Positions 8,487-18,972 of a DNA stretch of 64,000 nt are shown piece by piece. The position numbers were made by a program, and so were the translations under genes. Below the pieces are notes generated by a model. That model did no database searches, had not been told where the DNA came from, and worked only from the letters and a program-made list of their open reading frames with translations. The DNA comes from Butyrivibrio sp. XPD2002 (GTDB lineage: Bacteria > Bacillota > Clostridia > Lachnospirales > Lachnospiraceae), in NCBI RefSeq assembly GCF_000423945.1, contig NZ_AUIY01000017.1:1-64000 (forward strand), given 5' to 3'. Position 1 is the first letter of the stretch. Each line of letters starts with the position of its first letter.

Positions 8487-10424
8487 ATGAAAATCAAAGA
8501 TCTTTTAAGCAAAGAAGGGGTTAGCTTAAATCAGACCGCTGCAGACCAGGGTGCTGCAATCGATCTAATGGTAGCTCTTCACGACAAGGTTGGTAACCTG
8601 AATGACAAGGCTGCTTTCAAGGCAGCAATCGAAGCAAGAGAAGCAAAGGGATCAACTGCGGTTGGTATGGGTATTGCCGTTCCGCACGCTAAAACATCAG
8701 CTGTTAAAAAGGCTGGTCTCGTAGCAATCACAGTTCCTTCCGGTGTTGATTACAGGTCTCTTGATAATCTTCCCAGTAAGCTCCTGTTCATGATCGCAGC
8801 TCCTGACGGCGCCGCTGACACACACCTTGAAGTATTGTCCAAGCTTATGACAATGCTCATGGATCAGAGCTTTACACAGTCACTTATCGCAGCTAAGACT
8901 CCGGAAGAATTCCTGGATATCATCGATAAGCAGGAAGCTGAAAGAGATAAGAAGAATTCCTCTTTAGAAGGTCCTGCAGCTGCTACTGTAAAGTCCAATC
9001 TCAAATTCCTCGGCGTAACAGCATGTCCTACAGGTATCGCTCATACTTACATGGCTGCTGAGGCTCTCGAGCAGTGCGCTAAGGACAACGGCATCTCAAT
9101 GAAGGTTGAGACTGATGGTTCAGGCGGTGCTAAGAACGTTCTTACTGCTGCTGAGATTGCTGAAGCTGATGTTATCATCATCGCAGCAGATAAGAATGTA
9201 GAGATGGGTCGTTTCGACGGCAAGAAGGTAATCAAGGCTTCAACTGCTGATGCAATCCATCATTCAAGCGATCTCATCGAGCGTGCTACCAAGGGCGATG
9301 TTCCGGTTTATAAGCACACTGGCAGCAAGGCTTCCGCTGATGCATCTTTCGACAATGAGAGCGCAGGAAGAAAAGCATACAAGCACCTCATGAACGGTGT
9401 ATCACATATGCTTCCTTTCGTTATCGGTGGTGGTATCCTTATCGCTATCGCATTCCTTCTCGATGACTATTCAATCGATCCCAGCAACTTCGGTTCCAAC
9501 AAGCCTGTAGCTGCATGGTTTAAGTCAATCGGTGGAACAGCATTCGGATTCATGCTTCCTATCCTTGCAGGATTTATAGCTCAGAGTATTGCAGATCGTC
9601 CCGGTCTTGCAGTTGGTTTCGTAGGTGGTGCTCTCGCTGCATCAGGTGCTACATTTGCAGCTCCCGGCGGTGACATTCCTTCAGCTTTCCTCGGTGCTCT
9701 TGTTGCCGGTTTCGCAGCAGGTTACATCGTACTTGCAATCAGAAAGCTTACAGACGGTCTTCCGGCTGCACTTGAAGGAATCAAGCCCGTACTCATCTAC
9801 CCTCTCTGCGGTATCCTGGTAATCGGTCTTGTAATGTGCGCTATCAATCCTGTTGTTGGTGCTCTTAACGCATGGATCACAGGCGTACTTAACGGAATGA
9901 GCAGTGGCTCAATCGTAATCCTTGGAGCAATCCTTGGTGGTATGATGGCAACAGATATGGGTGGCCCGCTCAACAAGGCTGCTTACGTATTCGGTACTGC
10001 TGCTCTTGCAACAGCAAGCCAGAACGATCAGACAGGTTGGATGATCATGGCAGCAGTTATGGTTGGTGGTATGACGCCTCCGATCGCAATCGCAATTGCA
10101 ACACTTATCTTCAAGAACAAGTTCACAGAAGGTGAGAGAAAGTCAGGTCCCGTTAACTTCATCATGGGTCTTTGCTTCATCACAGAGGGTGCTATCCCGT
10201 TCGCAGCAGCAGATCCGCTTCATGTAATTCCTTCACTCATGATCGGTTCAGCAGTTGCAGGTGCTCTTTCAATGGCATTCAAGTGCACACTTATGGCTCC
10301 TCACGGCGGAATCTTCGTATTCCCTGTTGTTGGAAACGTGGCTATGTATCTTGTAGCACTCCTCGTTGGATCAGTGGTATCAGCAGTTCTTCTTGGCATC
10401 TTAAAGAAGAATGTTGAGAAATAA
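8487..10424 (+). CDS. fruA: PTS fructose transporter, EIIABC
   Basis: A 645-residue fructose permease that imports fructose as fructose 1-phosphate. The order is EIIA (about 1-150, phosphorylated His67 in GIAVPHAKT), EIIB (about 170-270, phosphocysteine Cys180 in VTACPTGIAHT), and the membrane EIIC (about 300-645, many hydrophobic segments). All three phosphotransfer parts are fused in one chain, the usual Gram-positive order. The start follows AAAGGGAG. Codon use is strongly biased, as expected for an abundant protein. HPr and Enzyme I, which feed it phosphate, are encoded immediately downstream. Confidence 0.95.
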   Translation: MKIKDLLSKEGVSLNQTAADQGAAIDLMVALHDKVGNLNDKAAFKAAIEAREAKGSTAVGMGIAVPHAKTSAVKKAGLVAITVPSGVDYRSLDNLPSKLLFMIAAPDGAADTHLEVLSKLMTMLMDQSFTQSLIAAKTPEEFLDIIDKQEAERDKKNSSLEGPAAATVKSNLKFLGVTACPTGIAHTYMAAEALEQCAKDNGISMKVETDGSGGAKNVLTAAEIAEADVIIIAADKNVEMGRFDGKKVIKASTADAIHHSSDLIERATKGDVPVYKHTGSKASADASFDNESAGRKAYKHLMNGVSHMLPFVIGGGILIAIAFLLDDYSIDPSNFGSNKPVAAWFKSIGGTAFGFMLPILAGFIAQSIADRPGLAVGFVGGALAASGATFAAPGGDIPSAFLGALVAGFAAGYIVLAIRKLTDGLPAALEGIKPVLIYPLCGILVIGLVMCAINPVVGALNAWITGVLNGMSSGSIVILGAILGGMMATDMGGPLNKAAYVFGTAALATASQNDQTGWMIMAAVMVGGMTPPIAIAIATLIFKNKFTEGERKSGPVNFIMGLCFITEGAIPFAAADPLHVIPSLMIGSAVAGALSMAFKCTLMAPHGGIFVFPVVGNVAMYLVALLVGSVVSAVLLGILKKNVEK

Positions 10425-10452
10425 AACCTTATTTGATTAGTTGTTTTTGGGG

Positions 10453-10477
10453 GCACAGCTGTATTATGCAGCTGTGC
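10453..10477 (+). other. Intercistronic hairpin between fruA and HPr gene
   Basis: GCACAGCTG and CAGCTGTGC form a perfect 9-bp stem with a 7-base loop. No U-run follows, so it looks more like an mRNA stabiliser or processing stem than a terminator. Confidence 0.55.
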
Positions 10478-10529
10478 ATTACCCATTTTCAGATAAAATA
10501 TTTTTCACACAAGAAAGGAAATAATAATA

Positions 10530-10793
10530 ATGGTATCAAAGAACATCACAGTAAAAAACGAACAGGGTATGCACATGCGTCCCGCTTCTCTTCTTTCACA
10601 GAAGGCAACACCTTTTGACAGCAACATAAAGATTCTTTTCAACGGAAACAGCTATGACTGCAAGAGTGTTATGTTCCTTATGAGCGCATGCATCAAGTGC
10701 GGTTCCGAGATCGTGCTGGAGTGTGATGGTCCCGACGAGGAAAAGGCTCTCGCTGAGCTTTCTGAGTTTATTGAGTCCGGTATGGGTGACTAA
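10530..10793 (+). CDS. ptsH: Phosphocarrier protein HPr
   Basis: An 87-residue HPr, the small cytoplasmic carrier that takes phosphate from Enzyme I and passes it to EIIA domains. The phosphorylated His lies in GMHMRPAS near residue 14; most HPrs have Ala where this one has Met after the His. The regulatory Ser site is present in the form KSVMFLMS, so control by HPr kinase is possible. The C-terminal part (CDGPDEEKALAEL) is typical. The start follows AAAGGA. It sits 105 bp after fruA and 109 bp before ptsI, with RNA hairpins in both gaps. Confidence 0.93.
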   Translation: MVSKNITVKNEQGMHMRPASLLSQKATPFDSNIKILFNGNSYDCKSVMFLMSACIKCGSEIVLECDGPDEEKALAELSEFIESGMGD

Positions 10794-10902
10794 AGTAATC
10801 ACTTAGCGAGGTGTTTTCGAGCTTAGTGTACTACTTTGTTCTGGCGAGGGCTCTGCCCGAGATCAGAACTTCCTTATTAAAAAAATGGAGGTCTTAACAC
10901 AC

Positions 10903-12609
10903 ATGTATAAAGGAATAGCCGCATCAAGAGGCATAGGCATAGGTAGCATCTGTAGAATAATGGAGCATGATCTGTCATTTGAACCTAAAAAGATTGACGA
11001 TCCTGCTGCAGAAAAAGATCGTTTTCATAAAGCTATTTCAGATTTTGTTGAAGAGACAAACATTATGGCTGAGGATGTCAGAAAGCGCATTGGCCCCAAG
11101 GAAGCTGAAATTCTTCAGGGCCACGCTGTAATGATCTCAGACCCTGCCATGTCCGGAGAAATGGACAAGATGATCGATTCCGGACAGTGTGCAGAAACAG
11201 CTCTTACCGCTGTCTGCGATATGTTCATTAACATGTTTTCACAGATGGATGATGAGATGATGAAGCAGCGCGCTTCCGATATTTCAGACGTAAAGGTGAG
11301 CGTTCTTAAGAAGCTCCTCGGAATCGAAGATATCGATATCAGCAAGGTGGCTCCCGGAACTGTTCTTGTCTGCAAGGATCTTACTCCTTCCATGACATCA
11401 CAGATCATAAAGGAGAACGTAACCGGTATCATCACAGAGATAGGTGGAAAAACCTCTCACTCTGCTATTCTTGCAAGAGCGCTTGAGATTCCTGCTGTTC
11501 TCTCAGTTCCCGGAATCGTGGACCAGGTTAAGGACAAGGATACAGCTATCATCGACGGTACAGAGGGTGATGTTTTCATAAATCCCGATGGCGAGATTCT
11601 TTCAAAATATATGTTAAAGCGCGAGGAGTTCATCAGAAAGCAGTCCGAGCTTAAGACCTTCATCGGTAAGGAAACAGTTAACGCTGACGGAACAAAGCTT
11701 GAGCTCTTCTGCAACATCGGTACTCCCAAGGACGCTAAAAAGGCTATCGAATGTGACGGTGAGGGAATCGGTCTTTTCAGATCAGAGTTCCTTTTCATGG
11801 ACAATACTCACCTTCCTACGGAGGATGAGCAGTTTGAGGCCTATAAAGAGGCTGTACAGACCATGGATGGCAAATGTGTCATAATCCGTACACTGGATAT
11901 TGGCGGTGACAAGGATATCCCGTATCTCGGCCTTGAGAAGGAGGAGAATCCTTTCCTTGGTTACAGAGCTGTCCGCTACTGCCTTGGCAATGAGGAGGTC
12001 TATAAGACACAGCTCCGCGCCATTATAAGAGCCAGCGCCTTTGGTAAAGTAAAGATAATGATTCCTCTCGTAACAACAGTTGACGAAGTAAGAAGCGTCA
12101 AGAAGCTTGTTGCAGGCATCAAGGAAGATCTCAAAAATGAAGGCATAGACCACGATGAAAACATCGCTGTGGGATGCATGGTAGAGACAGCCTCCGCTTC
12201 TCTTATTGCTGACCTTCTTGCTAAGGAAGCTGATTTCTTCTCAATCGGAACCAACGATCTTACTCAGTACACCATGAGTGTAGACAGAGGAAATCCCAAG
12301 GTTGCTTACCTCTATTCCTCCTTCCAGCCTTCAGTGCTCCGCTCAATAAAGCATATCATTGAGTGTGGTAATAAGGCAGGAATACCTGTAGGAATGTGCG
12401 GTGAAGCCGCTGCAGATCCTCTTATGATACCTCTGCTCATGTCCTTTGGACTTGATGAATACAGCGTGAATCCGGTACTTGTACTGACAGCCCGCTGCAT
12501 CATTTCTAAATGGTCCAAGGCTGAAGCCGATGCCCTTACAGAAAAAGTAATGGCTATGGATACAGAGGCTGAAATCGTAGCAGCTCTTAAAGCAGCCGCT
12601 AAAGAATAA
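10903..12609 (+). CDS. ptsI: PTS Enzyme I, phosphoenolpyruvate-protein phosphotransferase
   Basis: Enzyme I of the PTS, 568 aa, transfers phosphate from phosphoenolpyruvate to HPr. The N-terminal domain carries the active His in GGKTSHSAILARAL (His186 with this start). The C-terminal TIM barrel carries FRSEFLFM, the Mg-binding NDLTQYTMSVDR and the catalytic Cys in GMCGEAAAD. I place the start at 10903 (MYKGIAASRGIG) because GGAGG lies 11 bases before it; an ATG at 10885 overlaps that ribosome site. The gap after the HPr gene holds two imperfect hairpins. Length is normal for the family. Confidence 0.94.
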   Translation: MYKGIAASRGIGIGSICRIMEHDLSFEPKKIDDPAAEKDRFHKAISDFVEETNIMAEDVRKRIGPKEAEILQGHAVMISDPAMSGEMDKMIDSGQCAETALTAVCDMFINMFSQMDDEMMKQRASDISDVKVSVLKKLLGIEDIDISKVAPGTVLVCKDLTPSMTSQIIKENVTGIITEIGGKTSHSAILARALEIPAVLSVPGIVDQVKDKDTAIIDGTEGDVFINPDGEILSKYMLKREEFIRKQSELKTFIGKETVNADGTKLELFCNIGTPKDAKKAIECDGEGIGLFRSEFLFMDNTHLPTEDEQFEAYKEAVQTMDGKCVIIRTLDIGGDKDIPYLGLEKEENPFLGYRAVRYCLGNEEVYKTQLRAIIRASAFGKVKIMIPLVTTVDEVRSVKKLVAGIKEDLKNEGIDHDENIAVGCMVETASASLIADLLAKEADFFSIGTNDLTQYTMSVDRGNPKVAYLYSSFQPSVLRSIKHIIECGNKAGIPVGMCGEAAADPLMIPLLMSFGLDEYSVNPVLVLTARCIISKWSKAEADALTEKVMAMDTEAEIVAALKAAAKE

Positions 12610-12612
12610 AAG

Positions 12613-12725
12613 ATCGAGTAGGCTGACTCCTACTCGATTTCGCACACGAACATTCCGCACTTCGTGCTCCATGTTCTTACAACCGGCAAATGAATTTGTA
12701 TGCAAGCATCCATTCGCTTGCCGGT
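12613..12725 (+). other. Run of three hairpins downstream of ptsI
   Basis: Three palindromes follow one another. ATCGAGTAGG pairs with CCTACTCGAT (12613-12638). GAACAT pairs with ATGTTC, with an inner GCAC/GTGC stem (12648-12676). ACCGGCAA pairs with TTGCCGGT (12682-12725). None ends in a clear U-run. They may be a structured 3' UTR or a mobile palindromic repeat. Confidence 0.5.
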
Positions 12726-12740
12726 CTTGTGCAAAAAAAT

Positions 12741-12769
12741 AAGGGATAGCCGCCTTGCGGTTATCCCTT
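12741..12769 (+). terminator. Terminator of the fru-pts operon
   Basis: AAGGGATAGCCGC pairs with GCGGTTATCCCTT (one G-U pair) around a 3-base loop. It is followed by TTTTAAT on plus and preceded by a run of A, so it could also work on the minus strand for the 54-residue ORF. Confidence 0.75.
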
Positions 12770-12805
12770 TTAATATGCCTTATATATTTTACTTCTGCTT
12801 CAATA

Positions 12806-12970
12806 TCAAGCCTTCTGAAGGCTCTGAAGCATCTCTATTGCTGTTCTGCTCTCGCCCCCGCTAACAGTTGTAGCAGGTGAATTATATTTCCCCAGAAGCT
12901 TGCATCTCATTTCTTCAGGGTGATTGTACAACTGGTCCATGATGCGATCAAATGCTTTTTTCCATTCCAT
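12806..12970 (-). CDS. Small hypothetical protein, 54 aa
   Basis: A short open frame of 54 codons beginning MEWKKAFDRIMDQLYNHPEE and ending with a helix-like EMLQSLQKA. AAGGAG lies 8 bases before the ATG, an optimal ribosome site. The middle contains SPATTVSGGESRTAIE. It has no membrane segment or signal peptide. It stands alone between the fru-pts terminator and the antiporter gene, with the bidirectional hairpin at 12741-12769 as its likely terminator. I do not recognise the family. Good codon use and the ribosome site argue that it is real. Confidence 0.6.
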   Translation of the reverse strand: MEWKKAFDRIMDQLYNHPEEMRCKLLGKYNSPATTVSGGESRTAIEMLQSLQKA

Positions 12971-13174
12971 ACTCTTTCTCCTTGCTTAACCTGAAGGTCC
13001 CCACCATCAGATTCTGAATTCTACGTCTGTCTCTCTCCTCCCAGAATTAAGACATCGATATTTTCAGATGCAAGGATAATATTAAAGCATAGCCACCTTT
13101 CAATCAAGGAACAAAAACTTAAGAAATTCTTAAAATTTTATTACATCATTTTCCGTTTATAAAGAAACTTTTTT

Positions 13175-14710
13175 TCATTGCTGCTTTTTAAAAATCACCC
13201 TACTGCCGAGAATAGTACCAATCATAAGAACAATAGCTATCGGCAGTACTACGATACCGTTGCGGATATAGCCTGCGATAATGTAGGAAATACATGATAC
13301 AGCCGCTGCTGTGATAGCATAAGGAAGCTGCGTCGATACATGATTGATATGGTGACATTGTCCTCCGGTACTTGCCATGATGGTGGTATCTGATATAGGT
13401 GAGCAGTGATCTCCGCAAACAGCTCCTGCCATGCATGCAGAGATTGCAATGATCATAAGCTCATTGTTCATATCTGAACCAAATACCTTGGCAACTATGG
13501 GAATAAGAATTCCGAAGGTTCCCCAGGAGGTTCCTGTTGCAAATGCAAGGAATGCTCCGATTACAAATACGATAGCAGGAAGGATGCTCATAAAGCTCTG
13601 CTTATCAGCGATTGTTTCAACCAGACCGCCAACGTAATCAGCTGCTCCAAGAGAGTCTGTCATAGCCTTAAGTGTCCATGCAAAGGTCAGAATGAGGATA
13701 CCGGGAACCATACTCTTAAAGCCCTCAGGAATCGCATTCATGCACTCATTAAAGCTAAGAACTTTTGTAGCCATCATAAATATCATTGTAACTATAAGGG
13801 CTGATACAGAGCCAAATACAAGGCCTACAGATGCATCAGAATTAGCAAATGCATTAACAAAGTTTTCGCCCTCGAAGAAGCCGCCTGTATAAATCATTCC
13901 TATTACACAGAAAACAATGAGTGTAACAATAGGAAGAACCAGATGAATAACCCTGCCCTTCTGTGATACCGGAGGCATGGGCTGATCTTCAGCACCTGTC
14001 ATACTCGCATGCTGCTTTACATGCTTATTGATCTTATTTCCGTGAGCCTGGGCATTTAACTCAGCAAGTCTCATCGGACCATAATCAATGCCGGTAACTG
14101 TAAGAGTTATCATCATGACAATAGTAAGAATCGCATAATAGTTATAAGGTATTGCTCTTACGAAAAGAGAAATGCCGTTTGCTCCGTCAACGAATCCTGT
14201 AACAGCTGCAGCCCATGAAGAAATAGGTGCAATAATACATACAGGTGCTGCAGTTGCATCTATAAGATATGCCAGCTTCTCTCTTGAAATCTTGTGCTTA
14301 TCGGTAACCGGTCCCATAACTGAACCAACTGTCAGGCAGTTGAAATAGTCATCAATAAAAATAAGACATCCAAGTGCTATGGTAGCAAGTTGTGCTCCGA
14401 CCTTCGTCTTTACATGGGTTGTTGCCCATTTTCCAAAAGCCACCGAACCTCCGGCTCGGTTCATCAGCATGACCATATTTCCCAGTACAACAAGGAATAT
14501 AAGAATACCAACATTCCAACTGTCAGAAAGCTGTCCAATCATACCGTCAACAAAAACATGTTGCATAGTTAATACAGGGTTAAAGTTAGAATAAAGAAGA
14601 CCACCAACCACAATTCCTATGAACAGGGATGAATAAACTTCTTTGGTGATCAGTGCCAGGGCTATCGCGATAATAGCCGGCAGAAGTGCCCAAAAACTAT
14701 TTGCAAACAT
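13175..14710 (-). CDS. NhaC-family Na+/H+ antiporter
   Basis: A 511-residue polytopic membrane protein of the NhaC family, which exchanges Na+ (or an organic acid pair such as malate/lactate) for H+. About 11-13 hydrophobic segments are visible. Family motifs include the DDYFNCLTVGSVMGP region near residue 125 and AGAVCGDHCSPISDTTIM near residue 430. I use the start at 14710 (MFANSFWALLP) because AGGAGGGG lies 5 bases upstream; the ATG at 14728 precedes that site. It appears monocistronic, with a TATAAT-like box about 35 bp upstream. Substrate ions are inferred from the family. Confidence 0.87.
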   Translation of the reverse strand: MFANSFWALLPAIIAIALALITKEVYSSLFIGIVVGGLLYSNFNPVLTMQHVFVDGMIGQLSDSWNVGILIFLVVLGNMVMLMNRAGGSVAFGKWATTHVKTKVGAQLATIALGCLIFIDDYFNCLTVGSVMGPVTDKHKISREKLAYLIDATAAPVCIIAPISSWAAAVTGFVDGANGISLFVRAIPYNYYAILTIVMMITLTVTGIDYGPMRLAELNAQAHGNKINKHVKQHASMTGAEDQPMPPVSQKGRVIHLVLPIVTLIVFCVIGMIYTGGFFEGENFVNAFANSDASVGLVFGSVSALIVTMIFMMATKVLSFNECMNAIPEGFKSMVPGILILTFAWTLKAMTDSLGAADYVGGLVETIADKQSFMSILPAIVFVIGAFLAFATGTSWGTFGILIPIVAKVFGSDMNNELMIIAISACMAGAVCGDHCSPISDTTIMASTGGQCHHINHVSTQLPYAITAAAVSCISYIIAGYIRNGIVVLPIAIVLMIGTILGSRVIFKKQQ

Positions 14711-14847
14711 AAGCTCCCCTCCTATCATTTTATAATAATATTATAATAGTGATTATTGAATAATGATACATTTTTTATTCAAAATAACGCTAATTTTGTT
14801 CATACCATTATCCATAATGATTACAAAACTTTTTTCTTAAAAAATGA

Positions 14848-14874
14848 AGCCCCACAGTATAGAACTGCGAGGCT
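14848..14874 (-). terminator. Rho-independent terminator of gdhA
   Basis: AGCCTCGCAGT pairs with ACTGTGGGGCT (minus strand, two G-U pairs) around a 5-base loop, followed by TCATTTTTT. It sits 30 bp past the gdhA stop. Confidence 0.75.
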
Positions 14875-14903
14875 ATCATTATTATATGACCTATTTGTCA
14901 GTA

Positions 14904-16289
<1,386 letters not shown>

Positions 16290-16303
16290 TCAGCTCTCGC
16301 AAA

Positions 16304-16309
16304 ATTATA
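16304..16309 (-). promoter_or_regulatory. Likely -10 box of gdhA
   Basis: TATAAT on the minus strand 66 bp before the gdhA start, directly after the terminator of the upstream gene. A -35 would have to fall inside that terminator stem; no strong match is seen. Confidence 0.45.
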
Positions 16310-16318
16310 CAAAAAAAG

Positions 16319-16346
16319 AGCGTAAAGCTTTAAAGGTCTTTACGCT
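16319..16346 (-). terminator. Terminator of the oxidoreductase gene
   Basis: AGCGTAAAG pairs with CTTTACGCT around a 10-base loop, followed on the minus strand by CTTTTTTTG. It is 96 bp past the stop of the 16442-17425 gene. Confidence 0.8.
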
Positions 16347-16441
16347 CCCTTGCGTAGACACCACTGTCTGACAAGTATTATTCCACAGACACTGATAAAC
16401 GTCAAGCACTTTATTACATTAAACTGAAAAAGTTTTTATCT

Positions 16442-17425
16442 TTACTCTTCACCGGGGAATTTTACTTCCGTCTGCTTGCGGATGAAATCCATGGTATTCA
16501 TGATTTTAAGAGTAAGGGCATGGGGCATATCAGGACACTCCTTCCATCCCTCTTCAAGGGCATCAAAAGCTGCCTGCACCTCGTATTCATAGCCTGTTAT
16601 CTGCTTTTCCCTCTTATAGAAGCCAACCTTCTCACCGGCATTATTATAAACCGTAATGCTTGAGAAGTTATTGATGTCCTGAACCTCTATATGTCCGTTG
16701 GCACCGTAAATAATACCCTTGCAGGGGCCACAGGATATTGCTGAACATGTAACGATTGCCTGCTGTCCGCTTCTGTATTTGAGAGTTATTACATCCTGTG
16801 TATCCATTCCATGTTCATTGAGTACAGCCTGACTCTGAATGTCGGTTATGTCCTCTCCCAGGACCATTGACGCAAAGGTAAGACCATATACGCCAAGATC
16901 AAGAAGAGCCCCGCCTCCAAGGGAAGGATCCTGTATTCTCTGCTTCCATGCGATATTAAAGCTAAGGTCAGCCATTACCAAGGAAATATCCCCTATTACA
17001 TTGCTGGATATAACCTCTTTAAGCTTATCTGCAAGCGGAAGGAATCTTGTCCACATTGCCTCTGTAAGAAGCAGGTTCTTTTCCTCAGCAAGCTGAAACA
17101 GTTCCTTTGCCTGAGCTTCGTTAAGAGTGAATGCCTTCTCACATAGTACGTTCTTGCCGTTTTCCAGCGCAAGCTTCACATTCTCAAAATGAGCTGAATG
17201 GGGAGTAGCCACATATATCAGGTCAATCTTCGGATCCTGGCACAGCTCCTCATAAGAGCCATAAAAGGTCTTTATCTTAAACTCCCTGGCAAAGCTCTCA
17301 GCCTTCTCCTTTGTTCTGGAGGCAACAGCATGACAGACAACTCCTCTCATACCGCCGAGGGTCTTAGCCATCATTCTTGCAATATCACCGGTTCCCATAA
17401 TTCCAACTTTTTTCTTATTAAACAT
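16442..17425 (-). CDS. Gfo/Idh/MocA-family oxidoreductase
   Basis: A 327-residue NAD(P)-dependent oxidoreductase. The Rossmann motif is GIMGTGDIARMMAKTLGG at residue 9, followed by YVATPHSAHFENVKLALENG and the catalytic-type CEKAFTLN (the EKP-like motif, here EKA) near residue 95. The C-terminal alpha/beta domain matches the GFO_IDH_MocA fold (GGGALLDLGVYGLTF). Members act on sugars, inositols or dihydrodiols; the substrate is not evident. The start follows AGAGGT. It is monocistronic, between two terminators. EKA in place of EKP is common in the dihydrodiol-dehydrogenase-like branch. Confidence 0.87.
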   Translation of the reverse strand: MFNKKKVGIMGTGDIARMMAKTLGGMRGVVCHAVASRTKEKAESFAREFKIKTFYGSYEELCQDPKIDLIYVATPHSAHFENVKLALENGKNVLCEKAFTLNEAQAKELFQLAEEKNLLLTEAMWTRFLPLADKLKEVISSNVIGDISLVMADLSFNIAWKQRIQDPSLGGGALLDLGVYGLTFASMVLGEDITDIQSQAVLNEHGMDTQDVITLKYRSGQQAIVTCSAISCGPCKGIIYGANGHIEVQDINNFSSITVYNNAGEKVGFYKREKQITGYEYEVQAAFDALEEGWKECPDMPHALTLKIMNTMDFIRKQTEVKFPGEE

Positions 17426-17478
17426 TTCACTACCTCTTGCTGTTTCACAAAATTAGCATTTGTAACTACGAAATAAAA

Positions 17479-17507
17479 AGCGCGAGCACTGATCGTGCAT
17501 CGCGCTT
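17479..17507 (-). terminator. Terminator of the SH3-domain gene
   Basis: AAGCGCGA/TCGCGCTT plus GCAC/GTGC form a stem with one bulged base, followed on the minus strand by TTTTTATTT. Confidence 0.8.
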
Positions 17508-17519
17508 AATTTAATTATA

Positions 17520-18944
17520 TCACTCTTTTTTAAGGAATTCAGATTTTATATAACCGGTCTTGCCATTATATTCTACCTTAGCCCAACCGCTTGCATACTG
17601 TTCCTTAACATCTACAATATCATTTGCATAAATTGTAGTAATAGCTTCCGTATCGGTACTCTGACCCTTACGAAGCTTAATTGCTTCTGATACCTGCATC
17701 TTACCTGTATCGTAAACACTTACCTTTGAAGAGTTGCTTGCTGTCTGCTCTTCTGTCTTCTCTTCTGTCTGCTCCTCAGTGGTCTCTTCAGTAGTTTCCT
17801 CTGTGGTCTCTTCACCGGCATCAGCCTGATCCTCTGTAACCTCTTCGAAGAACTCTGACTTTACGAATGCTGTGCCGCCGTCATATTCGATCTTACTCCA
17901 GCCATTCTCAAGAGCCTCAATTCTTGTGAACTCCTGACCGATTTCAGTCTTACCAACCTTATCCGCAGTCTCTGAATCGGAGCTTCTGATATTAACTACG
18001 TCCTTAGCCTTGATCTTGGTAGCAACGGGCTGAGCGGGCTCCTCTGTAGTCTCCTCAGCAGGAGCTTCAGCGTTCTCGCCTTCAGCAGTCTCCTGATTCT
18101 CACCCTCGGGATTCTCAGCATTCTCACCCTCTGCAGGTGCAGTCTCCTCTGCGGGAGCCTCTGCTACAGTGGTTTCACCTGACTCGATAGCTGCAAGAGC
18201 CTCACCTACTGATACCTGAATGCTTGCGCTCATATCTGAAAGGAACTGAGCAAGTCCCTCATTACCTGCAATAATATCGTTATAGTTAGCTGCTACTGAG
18301 TTATTAAGATCAACAACATCTGCCTGAAGTGAAATATTGCTGATATACTCTGTGATCTTGTCATCAACAACATCACCGTTTATGTAGAGATTACCATTCT
18401 CGTCAGTGCATACATACATGGTCTGCATTCCGGGAAGAGGTGTATCATAACCATTGAAAAGAACCTCTGTGTAAACATAAGCGACATAGCTTCCCTCTAC
18501 AGGGCCGGGCTTGGTGTAAACATCAACGGTAGGAATATCGCTGATATACTGAGATACTTCCTTAAGTCTGAGCTCCTCTGTGGACTCAAGACCTGTGTAG
18601 ATGGACTTGATAGTGTCCATATCTCCTGAAGCATACGCTGTGAAATACTTGCTCATAAGCTCATTCACATTCTCATACGCATTCTTCTCAAGATCAACTT
18701 CCGGTACTACATAGCTTCCGTTATCATCTACGGTAGCCTGTGAATCCTCCGTCTCTGTCGGAATAGTTCTGTTATTTGCACTAAGTGCAATTACTATAGT
18801 CAGTCCAACCGCAACAACAAGTACAATAGGCATTACAAGCTTTTTATTATCTGAGATAAACTCCCAAAAATTTCTTTTATCCTGTGCCGCAAACGGATTC
18901 TCCGGCTTCTTTTTCTGGTTAAAATTCATTCCCTTAAAATTCAT
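17520..18944 (-). CDS. Membrane-anchored protein with two SH3b domains
   Basis: A 474-residue surface protein. After a basic cytoplasmic stretch (about 1-35) one membrane helix spans residues 36-56 (LVMPIVLVVAVGLTIVIALS), then comes an extracytoplasmic domain of about 180 residues, an acidic low-complexity linker rich in EGEN and APAEE, and two bacterial SH3 domains. The first SH3b has VVNIRSSDSE and the second AIKLRKGQST. A second TEE-repeat linker lies between them. SH3b domains usually bind cell-wall peptides, so a wall-associated role is inferred. The start at 18944 follows GGAAGG; the frame open to 18977 would run into the tRNA. Confidence 0.82.
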   Translation of the reverse strand: MNFKGMNFNQKKKPENPFAAQDKRNFWEFISDNKKLVMPIVLVVAVGLTIVIALSANNRTIPTETEDSQATVDDNGSYVVPEVDLEKNAYENVNELMSKYFTAYASGDMDTIKSIYTGLESTEELRLKEVSQYISDIPTVDVYTKPGPVEGSYVAYVYTEVLFNGYDTPLPGMQTMYVCTDENGNLYINGDVVDDKITEYISNISLQADVVDLNNSVAANYNDIIAGNEGLAQFLSDMSASIQVSVGEALAAIESGETTVAEAPAEETAPAEGENAENPEGENQETAEGENAEAPAEETTEEPAQPVATKIKAKDVVNIRSSDSETADKVGKTEIGQEFTRIEALENGWSKIEYDGGTAFVKSEFFEEVTEDQADAGEETTEETTEETTEEQTEEKTEEQTASNSSKVSVYDTGKMQVSEAIKLRKGQSTDTEAITTIYANDIVDVKEQYASGWAKVEYNGKTGYIKSEFLKKE

Positions 18945-18972
18945 AATTCTATTTCCTTCCTGTGACAAAAGA

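Noticed and set aside
10794..10902. Terminator between the HPr and Enzyme I genes
   Set aside because: Hairpins are imperfect and not followed by a T-run; read-through is expected.
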